This document shows positions 47,600 through 63,620 of a DNA stretch of 64,000 nucleotides, piece by piece (position 1 is the first letter of the stretch; every line of letters begins with the position of its first letter). The stretch is taken from the NCBI GenBank assembly GCA_950106755.1, contig OX467087.1, forward strand, positions 20,650,047-20,714,046. Reading direction: 5' to 3'. The translations under genes were made by a program, and so were the position numbers. Source of the DNA: Climacium dendroides (taxonomy: Eukaryota; Streptophyta; Bryopsida; Hypnales; Climaciaceae). A model generated the notes under the pieces. It ran no database searches and was not told where the DNA came from. It was given only the letters and a program-made list of their open reading frames with translations.

Positions 47600-48180
47600 A
47601 TGATGATGACCCATATCTTTTGCGAGGTGACGATTTCAAGATTTAGGGTGGCTAGGGTTTTAAGGTTTTCTTTTTAACTATGAGTAGTTGAATTTCTAGC
47701 AATTCTAATTTATGTATCCCACATGGATTGTTTCACCTCCTATCACCCCATATATATATAAAGAGCTTGTCTTCTCAATTTTCAATGCAAATAATAAATG
47801 GCTTTTGAAGCAAAGTGAGGTAGATGTAATGGCATGTGACATCAATGTAGGTCCATTTTATATGGATGATGTAACTTCTTGTAGAGAAGCAATGAATTTT
47901 TTGATAATCCTAAAATAACTGAAACATTCATTTTATGCAAGACCCATAGAACAATGACTTTTGAATTCTTGCTACTTCAAAAGCCATTCATTATTTGCAT
48001 TGAGAATTAAGAAGACAATCTCTTTATATACATATGGGGTAATAGGAGGTGAAACAACCCATGTGGGATATGTAAATTAGAATTACTAGGAGCTCAACCA
48101 TTGATACTTAAAAGAAGACCCTAAAACTATCATCTAACAAAGGATATGGGTGGTCATCTTCATACTTAGTTTCATCAAGG
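47600..48180. repeat. long inverted repeat with about 160-bp loop
   Basis: Left arm about 47600-47815 and right arm about 47975-48180. The inner 115 bp is closely matched: AATTCTAATTTA, CCCACATGG.TTGTTTCACC, TCCTAT.ACCCCATAT, GTCTTCT.AATT.TCAATGC and AATGGCTTTTGAAG are mirrored on the other side. The outer part (GACCCATATCTTTTG / GTTTTAAGG) is looser. The frame on plus at 47712-47918 is a by-product. A transcript through it would fold into a long hairpin. Confidence 0.7.
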
Positions 48181-49702
48181 TCATTGTCTTGCAAAGTTGT
48201 AGTCTTGCAAGGTTGTGGTCCAGGCCAAGGACTAGGTTAGGCCAAGCCATGTCAACATGAGCCTACTTCAAGTGTACTTCTGTCCCAAAATGATCTTCTT
48301 GTTGGCCTTAATTTTTTGTCTCCATAATGATCTTCCTATTAAATGTACTTTGTGACATTGCAAATTAGTTAAATTTGATTTTTGATTGTTATTTGGGACA
48401 AACAAAACAACTCCAAATAGTAGTTCTCCTTCCATCCATGCAATCATCAATCAAAAGATAAATGAAATGACTAAAGGAGTCAATCGACATTGTTCATTTT
48501 TATTTTTTGCATCTCTTTTAATATTGCCCTATTGCAAGGGATGAAGCTCTAGGAGGTGGAACAAAGAATCACAAGTGATCTTGGACATATACTAAATGCT
48601 TACAAAATGATGACCTCACATTCAATAATTAATTGACCAGTAATGCTCCTTAAAAATGCCTCCAAAAATTTACTTTTCAATATTCCAAAACTATACTTCA
48701 AAAAGAGCTCCAAAACTCAAAGTTTCTAAAATGCTAAAAATGCACCAAACTCTACTTATAATGTAAAATTGATTTTTAAAATGCTATTTTTAGCCCTAAT
48801 TTGGATCATTTTGTCCAACAAGATCATTTTGGGATAGAAGTAGTAGTATTTAGAATCCTGTAGAGTAAGGAGCTACAAGTTGACCAAGTACCCTAAAAAG
48901 GCAATTTTGTGGATTTTATTAAAAGCATCTTCTCCTATAGAAACCCATAGATTCCTCAATGACACAGTTTCCAACACCATCCAAGCAAACTTCCATTCAA
49001 ATACTCCTCCCCCCCCCCCCCCCCCAAGGACTGGATGAGAAATGCATTTTCTTTGTTACCAGCTCCTATTGTAAAGTCATCCGAACGCCAAAAAATGGCA
49101 AAGGAAGTAGTCCACGAAGCCAATGTAGTCAACTTCATCACATGAAGCAAAAAGTACAGCCGACAGTTCTAGAATGATATGACTGGCGAGACAAGGATTC
49201 TCAGTTTCTGACCACTGACCTCATAATACTAAATGTAATAAATATTACAATTTGACAACTGGGTCTGGTTAATGAAATTGGTTCGAAATAGCTAGTGAAG
49301 ACAAAGGAAAACACTACACCAAGGAGAATGAGGCCCTGGATCTACATGCTAGGAGACTAAGTGATCCCTTTCGCTCCTATGCTACCATCCTTCACTGCAT
49401 AGATTGAGCTGACATATCCCAAAAATTTGTATGTGCACATCACTAAACAATTATCTTACAGCAAGTCCAAGGTCAGAAGAGGAGTCAAATGGAAGGGTGG
49501 GCAACTCTCACTTGCAGATGCAACGGCAACCGATTTTTAGCAGCTGGCAACTTGGAATAGCCTTGCCTCGAAGTAGAGTGCGCGGTTGAGACCGGTTGAT
49601 GTCGTCTTTCAGAGATTTTCCTGTGGGATATTTCTAAGCCTCTAATGTAATCTATTGAAGGTGACTGGAGTTTCGGCGACCATTCTTCTGACTATCAACA
49701 AC
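48181..49702. other. spacer and 3' flank of the Ca2+-ATPase gene
   Basis: AT-rich to about 48950. It carries a homopolymer of about 17 C at 49009-49025, a site prone to length error. From 49150 to 49702 GC rises; this is probably 3' UTR and terminator sequence of the minus-strand ATPase gene. Short frames at 48268-48450 and 48956-49177 are not recognisable. Confidence 0.45.
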
Positions 49703-54020
<4,318 letters not shown>

Positions 54021-55315
54021 AATAATTTGACCGATACGCTCTTGTAATGTTCAGATTCACTAAAATCTCAACACAAGTACAGATAAATAGTGTCAACTCG
54101 CGGCTTTTGCAAGAAGAGCATCTGCATACACAATTTTCTGTGTGGCTTCCAAGCTTCTACCTACTCTAGCTCGTGGACAGGAACAAATGGACATCACTTC
54201 ATTATGAGAGGCACTCTGACACTTCTTTGAAAACTAGCAGTGTCACAACGGTATGCTGAGTAACACGGTCTCTAATACCGAACCATGGTCAATATCCGTC
54301 GCTCTACAGGGCACAAATCATTCTCTTCTTGTTTTTCTTGACGCTTGATCTGCAACAATGAACAGCTGACAGTCAATAGAGCCGGAGGAAAATGAGGAAA
54401 ATGTGACTCGATCTAACAGCCTGCTCAAACAGACTGCTCTAACAAGCGAGTACTTGACTCTACCCTAACATCCAGTCCTCCTCTCGTTTACATAAAACCA
54501 TAGACTAAATAAGAAACGAGGCGCTAATCAAATACAAGCAAGAGAACGGAGAAGACACAAATTTCACGTGAATCTCGTCGATCCTTTCATTCTTCAACAG
54601 CCATAGTGTGACAAAATCGTTTTCTAATTTTTACAGTCGTACAGTGACAAAACCTAGAATATTCCCAAAGCTATATGATCTCTTTTCAAACGTCAACCAC
54701 CAGCAAGAACACTTACTCAAGCAGGCGGAAAAAGAAAATCAGCACAACAACTAACTTATGTACAGAAGACTTCAAGGTTCTTGAGGGTTCCATTTTAGAG
54801 GAGAACCCACGGTTATAAAAAGAAATGATCATTACAGAAACTCACCGCAATCGAACTTGAAGCAACGGTTAACAAGCAGTCCCGTAACGATCCCGCACGA
54901 GGCAGAGTCAAAGAGAGAGTCTGCACGATCAACAACCAGGGCAGAGTGGCAGACGCGAACGTGGTCAACAGAGGCCAGCACCAGCAGTCCTGCACAGGGA
55001 CGACAAGGTACCGCCGGACAGAAAGGTGTGTACCAGCAAGCACAGGAAGCGAACGGCGATGAAGAAAAGACGAGGCAGGGGATGCAAGCGGAGCTTAGGA
55101 CGTCAAACACGCAAACTCAAGATCGTCCAGTACGAGAGTGCGGAGCTTGTCGGGACTCGGGACTCGGGAGGCGCGATGGAGCAACGAGCGGAAAACGCGC
55201 CTGCGCTGCAGATGCAGTGCAGGTGATGACCGAAGCAATACCGCGTTATTGGACACCCCCGCTTGGTGCGCAAGCGCGTTAAATTATTAGCGCATTTATT
55301 CACCACTCGTTCACC
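54021..55315 (-). promoter_or_regulatory. 5' leader and promoter region of ECA, with a probable UTR intron
   Basis: On minus, a donor (TTGCG/GTGAGTTTCT, intron from 54845) and an acceptor (CATTGTTGCAG/ATCAAGCG, intron to 54350) would define a 496-bp intron in the 5' UTR. The upstream exon would be the GC-rich stretch 54846 to about 55250. A CCAAT motif occurs in GTCCAATAACG at about 55245-55255 on minus. Frames such as 54857-55282 on plus are GC-driven and antisense to this leader. Confidence 0.5.
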
Positions 55316-55900
55316 TCAGACACTCTGCTCTCTCATTCTCCTCCAAAATCTCACAGGTAGCTTACACAAAGCACACCATTGATTAGCGCGTGACCTCGGC
55401 TGAAGTTGCCGAACTTCACCACTCCTCCAAATTTGACCGCGCATTTGGCCCTGTTCTTGCAGAATCTTCTCAGAACGTCGAGTCGCCATGGTGACAAGCG
55501 CCAAAGCGGTGCGACTTACGACGTGCAAGTATTCTGAATTCTCTAATAAGCTTGCCAATGCGGTTGATTCCTGTACACGAATAGTGTGCATTGAGCAAGT
55601 TTCAGTTTCTCGTGGTAGTATCAGCGTCTGAAGCAAAATTTCGAGCGAACGCATGGCTCGTTCTATTTGTGGTGTCCATGAGGTGGCGGGACATTCCGTC
55701 AAATCTGGCGGGCATGGTGCAATGATTTGTTTGCAGACTTGGTGAATACGAAGGTCGTATGGTTTGAAGCTGCAAACTTGTGAACAAATCACTGTTTGCG
55801 CAGACAAACTACAGCAGCAAAGCAAGTTGTGCTGCCGAAACATAGAATAGCTAACATCAGCAGCGCGCAAAAGTCGTGAGAGCATCTCACCAAAGAGCAT
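55316..55900 (-). CDS. hypothetical protein, 194 codons
   Basis: An ATG-started frame on minus, ending in TGA and upstream of ECA on the same strand. It is of moderate GC and surrounded by AT-rich DNA on its 5' side. The protein is Cys-rich near the start (HNLLCCCSLSAQTVICSQVC), then has helical stretches (IERAMRSLEILLQTLIL, LASLLENSEYLHVVSRTALA) and a basic C-terminus. I recognise no domain, signal or family. It could be a lineage-specific gene, one exon of a larger gene, or chance in GC-rich DNA. Confidence 0.4.
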   Translation of the reverse strand: MLFGEMLSRLLRAADVSYSMFRQHNLLCCCSLSAQTVICSQVCSFKPYDLRIHQVCKQIIAPCPPDLTECPATSWTPQIERAMRSLEILLQTLILPRETETCSMHTIRVQESTALASLLENSEYLHVVSRTALALVTMATRRSEKILQEQGQMRGQIWRSGEVRQLQPRSRANQWCALCKLPVRFWRRMREQSV

Positions 55901-56039
55901 AACTGAACATTGTTCATCAATGAGGCAGGGGTCCCTTTTGCATCCTTGAAAAGTGTCCCCTACAAAATTGTCTTACAGCTCCTCAGCCACCCCAGTCCTT
56001 GAATTAACTTGTAAGTCTCTCTAGGCAACTAGGAAAGTA

Positions 56040-56281
56040 CTCCCTCTGTCCAGAAATGATTGTCCACAATATTGTTGATATTTTTTTGAGCCAATTTCAT
56101 TGACCATATTGTGAAAAACATAATTAAGAAAAGTTTCAAATTTTATATCACTAGAATCAATGAAGAAACATCATTGCAACTTAAATAAAATTAGACACAA
56201 GGAAGTATTTTTTGACCTACTCAAAACAACTTTAAAAAAATATAGTGGTCAAAGTGGACAACCATTTCAAGACAGAGGGAG
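56040..56281. mobile_element. Stowaway-like MITE (Tc1/mariner), 242 bp
   Basis: It begins CTCCCTCTGTCCAGAAATGA and ends with the mirror of CTCCCTCTGTCTTGAAATGG, with arms of about 28 bp and a few mismatches. CTCCCTC is the classic Stowaway terminus. The left flank is TA (56038-56039); the right flank reads TTA, so the expected TA duplication is present with one extra T. AT-rich core, no coding frame. Confidence 0.85.
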
Positions 56282-58103
56282 TTAAAACTTGTCCAACATG
56301 GGGAGAACCATAGCTTGGTTATGGAATGTTGTAGATATAATATAAAGAAAAAATAGCTACATTGATCACCACCTAAAATTTGAATAAGTTTATATGTAGA
56401 CTCTCATGTAGCAATATTTCAAAAACCTATTGGTCTAAGATAGAAGCACCAATAACCAACCCTCCAACCCCAAAAAGAAAGGCTTGTGACCATGGAATTC
56501 AAGGTTAGCCTTATCATTCTAAAATTGGGAAATCAACAAACCATGGTTACAAGTCCCATTTGCAATAAAATATTGAATTTTTTAAAAATTTAAAAATTAC
56601 AATTGAAGTAGATAAACTAAACTTGATAAACTTCATTTTATTAAGTGGGATTAAATTTAAAAATATCATTTTTATGGCTAAAATTCACATCAATGCGCAC
56701 AATTGCACAAAGCAAGAAGTGACCAAAATACACTATCCACATAGGTGATTCATGGATTAAGCATGTTCTTCTTTTGAAAATTCAATAATACCATAATGAG
56801 ATAATATTTAATATTATTCTTTAAAAATGCATTCAAACAACTCTCTCCTCCAAAAGAATTTAATGAATTTTTTTTCCATTCTACAATCCTACTTTAAGTC
56901 TTGTGACTATTTTTATTACAATAACAATTGAAAACAATGAATTTACAAGACAAAAATTGACAAGTTTTTTTAATCTATATAAATAAACTATAATAATTTG
57001 AAGTTCAACTATATAGATCATATCATCCAAACCATTTTCTTCATTTATGTATGTAACCTATACACTTTAGACTACTTGTATTAATATACTTTCAAAATTG
57101 GTTTAAGGTTCAAGGTTAGAAATGGGTGCTTGTACTTTAGTATGCCAAACCAATATGTCTTCTTGATATTAACTCTTCAATGCTCCAAAGTTCATATTTA
57201 AAAATGATAGAATTTAACTAAAGCTAATGTTTTGTCCAAATAGCTTCTCATTCATAAAAAATATTGCCAGGTTATGTAAGTAACCTCTAAAGCTCAAACA
57301 ATCATATTCAAGATCATGGTGAATAAAACGCTTTGGGCCAATACATTGTCCAAAAAAACTTTTCATTCATCTAAAGTAATATTTAAAACTTTCAAAGATA
57401 ACCTTTTGTAACTGGTTTGATAACAATAAGGTAAATAATATATTCATATACAAATATAGTAAAAATGTAAAAAAATTTAGAAAATGATTGAGGCAATAAA
57501 GGATTAAGCAATATAATGATTGTTTGAAGACCAAATTGATAAAATTGAGATAGGTAAATCAATTGCATCGAGGCTTAAACAAAAAAATATTTAAAAATTC
57601 TAAAGGATTTGCAGGCATAGAATGTATTATGTAATATAAAGATAAGATGTAATAGTAACTTTTGAAAGTTCAAAGCCATGTGCACATCTAAGGGCATACG
57701 AGTATTTATTTGATCTCGTTCTCTATATGGATTCATTGATTCCTACACTTGGTTGGCTATAAACTTATCATGTGGTATAAGTATGATGTGGCAAAATGAC
57801 TATGGCCATTGGTCTTTGAATAGAAATAGAATTGTCTTTTGCCATTGATTCATAGTCTGCAACCTTTGAATTTGAAGTTGCATAAAAAACTATAATTTAA
57901 TAGAATTATCTACAAAGTCAAATACTATTGGAAAATAAGAACACTCCAAAAATGCTTGTCAATACTGTTCAAGGCATTTCTCATTAGATTCACCTTCAAT
58001 TTTTTCTAAATATGATTGAACCTTATTTTGAATGAATTTAAAAATAACTCTTCCAATAATTTGATTACAACAAAAATTGCTCTTGTATCAAAATATTTCT
58101 CCA
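56282..58103. other. AT-rich spacer, no gene
   Basis: No recognisable gene or RNA. The only notable point is a sharp drop in GC beyond 55930, on leaving the ECA-linked gene island. Confidence 0.45.
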
Positions 58104-58431
58104 CAACTCTACATATTGTTCAAAAATCACTCATATGTATTACATTAATTGCACAATATTGTGATCTACTTCCACAATGTTGTAACAACTCTACATATTG
58201 TTCAAAAATCACTCATATGTATTACATTAATTGCACAATATTGTGATCTACTTCCACAATGTTGTAACAACTCTACATATTGTTCAAAAATCACTCATAT
58301 GTATTACATTAATTGCACAATATTGTGATCTACTTCCACAATGTTGTAACAACTCTACATATTGTTCAAAAATCACTCATATGTATTACATTAATTGCAC
58401 AATATTGTGATCTACTCCTACAATGTTGTAA
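58104..58431 (+). repeat. 82-bp tandem repeat, four copies
   Basis: Units start at 58104, 58186, 58268 and 58350 with CAACTCTACATATTGTTC. The first three are identical base for base; the fourth has two changes (CTCCTAC for CTTCCAC). The unit contains CAATATTG and CAACATTG palindromes. The open frame through it (58016-58246) is a by-product, since 82 is not divisible by three. Confidence 0.9.
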
Positions 58432-59165
58432 TCTATTTTGTCAATGAAGATGGTTTTTTATACATTTTCATCTAAAATTTTGAAGCATTCTTGAATTTAA
58501 AATCCAATTTTAAACAACTAAAGAAAATACTATGTTATTGATGCAAATGGAGTTGTTGCAAATGCTACAACAGTGGTATAGTACTACTACCATCTACTAT
58601 ATGTTAAAATGCTTTAAATGACATGAATAGTATTGAATGAAGAGGCTTCATTCTTGAAGTTCTTCAAGAACTTTCAAGTGAAAATCAAACTCATTTTCTT
58701 ACAAAATAAAGGGGGTGTTGACTACAATTCACACTCTTTGCCATAGAGCAAGAGTATGACATTGACTAGGGAGCCATCAATACTTCTTTGAATTGTGAAA
58801 AAGACACTAGGATAGAGAATCCATGACAGCCTCATGCAATAGATGCAACATCAATATGCCATGAGATTAGGTTGATCATTGTAAAATTGCACTTCAAATA
58901 TCTCAAGTACAATAGATGCATTAAAAAAGATTGTGAAAGATTACCAATTCTATTCTGTTGGGATCATTACCAACTTCATTTTGTTAGAAGTATATGTGAC
59001 ACACACCATCCACATTTGTAATGCGTTGGCTTGCATTTGTTACTTCCTTTGTCTCAAAATAAATTTGTGCTATAGACTCCTACATCCACAAAACTCAATT
59101 AAAATCCATGAAATCTATGTCAACAAAACTCAATATACCAAAATTTACCAATAAAGCATCCCTAC
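58432..59165. other. AT-rich spacer, no gene
   Basis: No recognisable feature. The plus frame at 58933-59154 is low-complexity and unassigned. Confidence 0.4.
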
Positions 59166-60240
59166 CTAGCTTGAAAGATTAGGGTTTAGGGTGCACCTCG
59201 TTGAAAGCGACGAAAGCCACCGTTTGAGCAGCAGGTCGTTTGCGAAGAAAATTGTAAGCATGGGTTGGACACCCAATTCAAATTTGTGTCGAGGATTTCT
59301 GCGAGTGAAGAGATGCAATAACGCTTCTTCAAGAAACGCCATAGCCATAGAATTAATAGCAGATCCCCGTGAGTAGGAACAAGGTGCCTCCGGACCCAAT
59401 GTGATTCGCTCGGGATTTAGCCAGACAGTCAAGTGTTTGGAAATTGGGGCAACCACTAAAGGATAATCGGGCTAACAAGTCATACGAGAGCAAAGACCAA
59501 GATCAACTGCTTGTCTATGTTTGCTGAAGAATAGGCGGACTGCTCCATCTCTGCAACCAACGGTCTCCAACGTTCCTATTTATTTTGCTAAAATTCTACT
59601 TAGAAATTTCATAGTTACAAACATAATTTCATAGTTACGAAATCCACATTGCTAGGTTTGAATTCTGTACACTAGCTGAATGTTTTAGCAAATCAAGTTA
59701 TGGGACCAATGTCGGCAACGCCAGTGCAGCCACCTGGCTCCTCCCCCTTTCCAATCAGCGCCTGTCAGGTTTTTTGTTATCCTTTTCATCACTGTCGAGT
59801 TTGGCTGAGGAAACCTGTTGCTCTCATTTTCCTGTGAATTGAGCCCTTTGTGGTCTTTCAGAGATGGCTGAGTCGGCGAGACAGAGGATTGTGCGAGTGG
59901 TCACTGTCTTCTCGCTTAATTTGTACTCCTATATGTTCGTCCTGAAAGACACCGTAGTATTTCCAAAGTGGTTCTGCCAGTTTCTCATCAATTTCTGGAA
60001 TAGCTTTATTAGGATATGGTGGACAAGGCTCTGACGGAAGCTTCTCATGCTCACGACTGTCGCTGAACTTCGGGTGCAATAGTTCGCTTCAAGGAAGAAA
60101 ACTATCAATGTTTGCCACTTGCATTGACGTTACGATTGCCACTCTCCGCGAATGAAATCGAGTTGCACTACGGAGCGACGGGTGTTTGCTGAAAAGGCTG
60201 CAAGTGTAGTGCTGCCAGGGCGTTCGCACCTTCAAATTAT
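59166..60240. other. GC-richer island with unassigned ORFs and a telo-box
   Basis: A plant telo-box (ATTAGGGTTTAGGG) lies at 59178-59191. A minus frame at 59166-59456 (96 codons) and a minus frame at 59858-60079 (73 codons, with SREHEKLPSEPCPPYPNK and PLWKYYGVFQDEH) look more protein-like than the flanks, yet I recognise neither. On plus, an ATG at 59863 opens 56 codons with a hydrophobic stretch. One of these may be an exon of an unidentified gene. Confidence 0.35.
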
Positions 60241-61140
60241 GGCGGCTTGTTTCGGAGCTCTGATGATCTCGAGGTTGAATTCCCCCATAGCCTCTTGATG
60301 ATTTTGAAGTGGTAAATTGGCAGGCAGTGCGATGCGGGATTGCGCACAAGTAGAGACCTAGATTTTTGTAAGGAAGAGAAACAGGCGCGCAATATGTATT
60401 TGCTCCTTGGCCACCAAAGTTGTTGTGAAAGAATGCGTGCATTTCCATGCGCAAATTAGAACCCTTGCCAATCTCTCTCTCTCCACCAATTTCTTCTGCG
60501 TGCATGCCTTCGCATCTCCAATGCCTGCAGCCCTGTTTCGAAGCTCTCGTGATTTTGAGGTTGAATTCCCCCATAGCCTCGTCTTGATGCTTATGAAGTG
60601 GAAAATTGGCAGGCTGTACGATGCGGATTGCGCGTAAATGGAGACCTAGATTTTTGTAAGGAAGAGAAACAGGCGCGCAATAAGTTCTTGCTCCTTGGCC
60701 ACCGGAATTGCTGCGACAGAATGTTTTGCATTTCCATGCGCGACTGAAACCCTTGCAGCCTAATCCGTGTTCGTCCCTACCAATCTTTCTCTCTTCCCAT
60801 ATCCTCTGTGTGCATCGGCTTTTCTTCTCGTCTTCGCGATTTCAAAGCCTGGCGCCTTGTTTCGGGGCTCTAATGAGTGTGAGGTTTCATTCTCCCATAG
60901 CTTCGTCTTGGCGATTTCGATGTGGAGAATGGGCAAGCTGAGCGATGCGGATTGCGCGTACAGTAAGTAGAGGCCCAGATATTTTTTAGGAAGAGAAACT
61001 GGCGAGCATTGTTTCCTTGCTCCTTGGCCATCAAAGTTGCTGTGACAGAAGGTGTTGCATTTCCATGCGCAAATTGGAACCCTTGTAGCCTAATCCGTAA
61101 TTCTTGCGCTGCCACTCTGCTCTCCACCCATTTCTGTGTC
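60241..61140 (+). repeat. three-copy GC-rich tandem repeat, period about 290-325 bp
   Basis: Units begin near 60241, 60530 and 60855. Shared landmarks in each are TTTCG.(A/G)GCTCT, a GAGGTT..ATTC.CCCATAG block, TGCG..ATTGCGC, GAGACCTAGATTTTTGTAAG (third unit diverged), GGAAGAGAAAC.GGCG, TTGCTCCTTGGCCA, and GCATTTCCATGCGC. Units are clearly diverged. Frames differ between units, so the repeat is not protein-coding as a whole. Confidence 0.75.
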
Positions 61141-61689
61141 CTGTCCATCGTCCTCTCACGTCCTTCAGAAAGGTGGACTTCGTGTACGGTGGAAACACCA
61201 AAACCGTGAGTATAAGCAATTCAGCATAGTTGGAGGCACCTTATCCTAAAAATAATATCTCTGTAGTATTAGCACATGAAATCGTGAATATTAAAAAAAA
61301 ACTAGATTTTTTGGATGTCGTATGGAATTTCTATGATTTTTCTAAGTGCTGGTTCCCTAGACCACTAAAAGTATCATGTAGGTGGATCCTAAATGGAAAT
61401 TTGCAAAAATCAGTAGTCAAAGAATTAGAATTAAGTATGTGTCCTTTAAATGCATCATTAAATTAGATTTAAACATTTGAAGCACACAGTAACAAAAATT
61501 TAGGGACACATTTAGTGATAGTCTAAGGTACAAGAATGGGAACAAGGACACTTCTGGGTGCTTTTACCTTAGGGCCATGCTCATGGAATTGTATAGAAAA
61601 ATGTGTAAATGAGAAGGGCAAATCCCCACAAGAAGATACATTTTATGCACAATTATTGATGACAAGGGGTATTGCTCAATGTAAACCGC
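61141..61689 (+). other. possible decayed coding remnant
   Basis: A plus frame at 61230-61466 (78 codons; LDFLDVVWNFYDFSKCWF, then RPLKVSCRWILNG) is followed, after stops, by a frame at 61536-61721. The amino-acid look is protein-like but the family is not recognised. I treat it as a possible pseudogene remnant only. Confidence 0.25.
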
Positions 61690-62015
61690 CTATCAAAATA
61701 TGTAGAATATTAAATAGATGATAAAGATTCAATCTTTGGATGAAAAAAAACTTTCTAGATAAAGAATTCACTATGCCCATTACATTGATGGTATTGTGTA
61801 TTAATGTGTTGATTGCACAAAATAACTTGCTTTACAAATGAACATGGAATTGTCAACATATGCAAAATATTAAAGAGATGATAAAGATTCATTCTTTGTG
61901 GATGAACAAAAAATTTATCTAAATAAAGAATCTACTATGCCCATTACATTGGTGGACTTGTGTATTAATGTGTTGATTGCGCAAAATAACTTGCCTTGCA
62001 AATGAACATGGAATT
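61690..62015 (+). repeat. 160-bp direct tandem duplication
   Basis: Two units (about 61690-61849 and 61850-62015) share TAAA.AGATGATAAAGATTCA, ACTATGCCCATTACATTG and TGTATTAATGTGTTGATTGC, and AATGAACATGGAATT. Only scattered substitutions and a few one-base indels separate them. Confidence 0.8.
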
Positions 62016-62689
62016 TTTTGCTAGAAATATACAATGTAACTTAGATTGAAATTGCCTTTTTTAAGACAAATAATATAATATTATACATGAAATCAATAGC
62101 CTTATTATTGAATTGAGGTGAATATTTTAAAGTAAGATGAGCTATTTTAAGGTAGGATAAGCAAGATATTGTTGACAGCTAAGATTGTGTGTCTTTGTAG
62201 GAGTTGATTTTTGAGCTTTAGTTGTAGGATTTATTACTTCAATGTCTCTAGTGGCATGGCAAATAAGGAGCCAATGCTACATGGTTTAGGGATGAAAAAT
62301 ACACAATCAACACTAGGGCCTGTCAAATGATTCTTTTAGATATAGGAAAATTGCATATTTGCACGGCTTTGGGTAATTTAAATACTATTGCTTTATCATC
62401 TATAAATAATTCATTAAATTAGAAATGATGGAGATTCTTTTTGTTTTTGCATACAAGGAGCCTTGCAATTGCTTGGAAGTTAATATTGTAACTTACATAG
62501 GTGGGGCAACCATATAGTCATCCCTTTTAGAAAGTGACCTCATGTTTTGACGATTGATGAACCTTCTCGAGACATGTAGAAATTAAGGTAGAAATGCACT
62601 TAAAGTTGAACATCCATTAATGAATCTTTATTTATTATCAAGATTTATTAGGTATGATTTTGTATAGATTCTCAACTTAGTACACATTA
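62016..62689. other. AT-rich spacer, no gene
   Basis: No recognisable gene, RNA or repeat structure. Confidence 0.4.
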
Positions 62690-63620
62690 ATCCTAAAGGA
62701 CTAAAGAGCCCACTTTGGACTTTTTGAGACCTCAAGAAGGCTCTATTGACTTTATAATATGAAATTTTTGCATGAATTTTTTGAGGTTGAATGCTAATCA
62801 TTCATAAGTAAGAAGTTTTATTTATTTATTTCAATGTCAAACAAGGCAACTAAAAATTTATTCTATGAAAAAATTAATTATTCATTGGATTATATAGATT
62901 GATAGCTACTCAAAATGTTTGAAACATTCAATTCTAAATAATGAAGTGAAAATTATAAGGAACTTTATTTTGTAGGTAGTCAAGGCAAAGAAACAAATAA
63001 AGTTGTTATTTGAATTCAATTTTTGAATAAAAACAAAAACAAAATACACCAATTGTTTACTAGAATAATTTCACCATTGGAATTAACAATTCTCAATTCC
63101 TTAATAAAATCATTAGTGTTTTAGACTTTTCTTTCATTCACTATTGCCTTGTTCTTTCTAAATTTTTAAAGATGAAATATGAAATTTTAGGGTTTAGGGT
63201 TTAGGGTTTATTTAATATATAGAGAGTGATTGGCTAACTCAAAAGTTCCAATGCTAGTATCATTGCATGCCTAAGAAGTTGCAATACTAAAGGCTCCCAC
63301 TTTTTAAGGGAGTGAAAAGGCCCTCGCATTGGTTAAAGTGAAAACATCCAAAACTATCTCTATATCCTCACTCCTAACAAATAAACTTCTATTAAATCAT
63401 GTCATTACACCATTGATTTTCCACATTTAATTGTTTTTTATTGATTGTTGATTCCTTTATATTTCGGTTACAATACCAAGCTATGTGATGGTTTAAGTGA
63501 CCTAGGGAGTTTCACTTTGAAAATTCATACAAATTACATATCTTATCCAAAATTTCTAGTTTTTTTTTAAAATTCAAGGTTTTCAATTGCTAATACTACA
63601 AAAATATTTTTCCAAGAAAA
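62690..63620 (+). repeat. dispersed repeat family R1, copy d
   Basis: It begins near ATCCTAAAGGACTAAAGAGC. It later shares AACAATTCTCAATTCCTTAA with copy a (TTTTTCAATTCCTTCACTAA), and its end (CACTTTGAAAATTCATAC, TTATCCAAAATTTCTAG, AATTGCTAATACTA) closely matches the end of copy a at 8830-8935. Confidence 0.55.
63186..63210 (+). repeat. short interstitial telomere-type repeat (TTTAGGG)
   Basis: About three and a half tandem TTTAGGG units, the common plant telomere motif, inside R1 copy d. It is too short to be a telomere; it is a telo-box or a chance or repair insertion. Confidence 0.8.

Noticed and set aside
54857..55282. 141-codon frame on plus
   Set aside because: Lies antisense to the ECA leader, is low-complexity Gln/Arg/Thr-rich, and fits chance in GC-rich DNA.
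58016..58246. Repeated peptide suggested by the 82-bp array
   Set aside because: 82 is not a multiple of three and units are near identical at the DNA level, so there is no sign of protein selection.
58104..58431. CRISPR-like array
   Set aside because: Units are contiguous without variable spacers, and this is a plant nuclear sequence.
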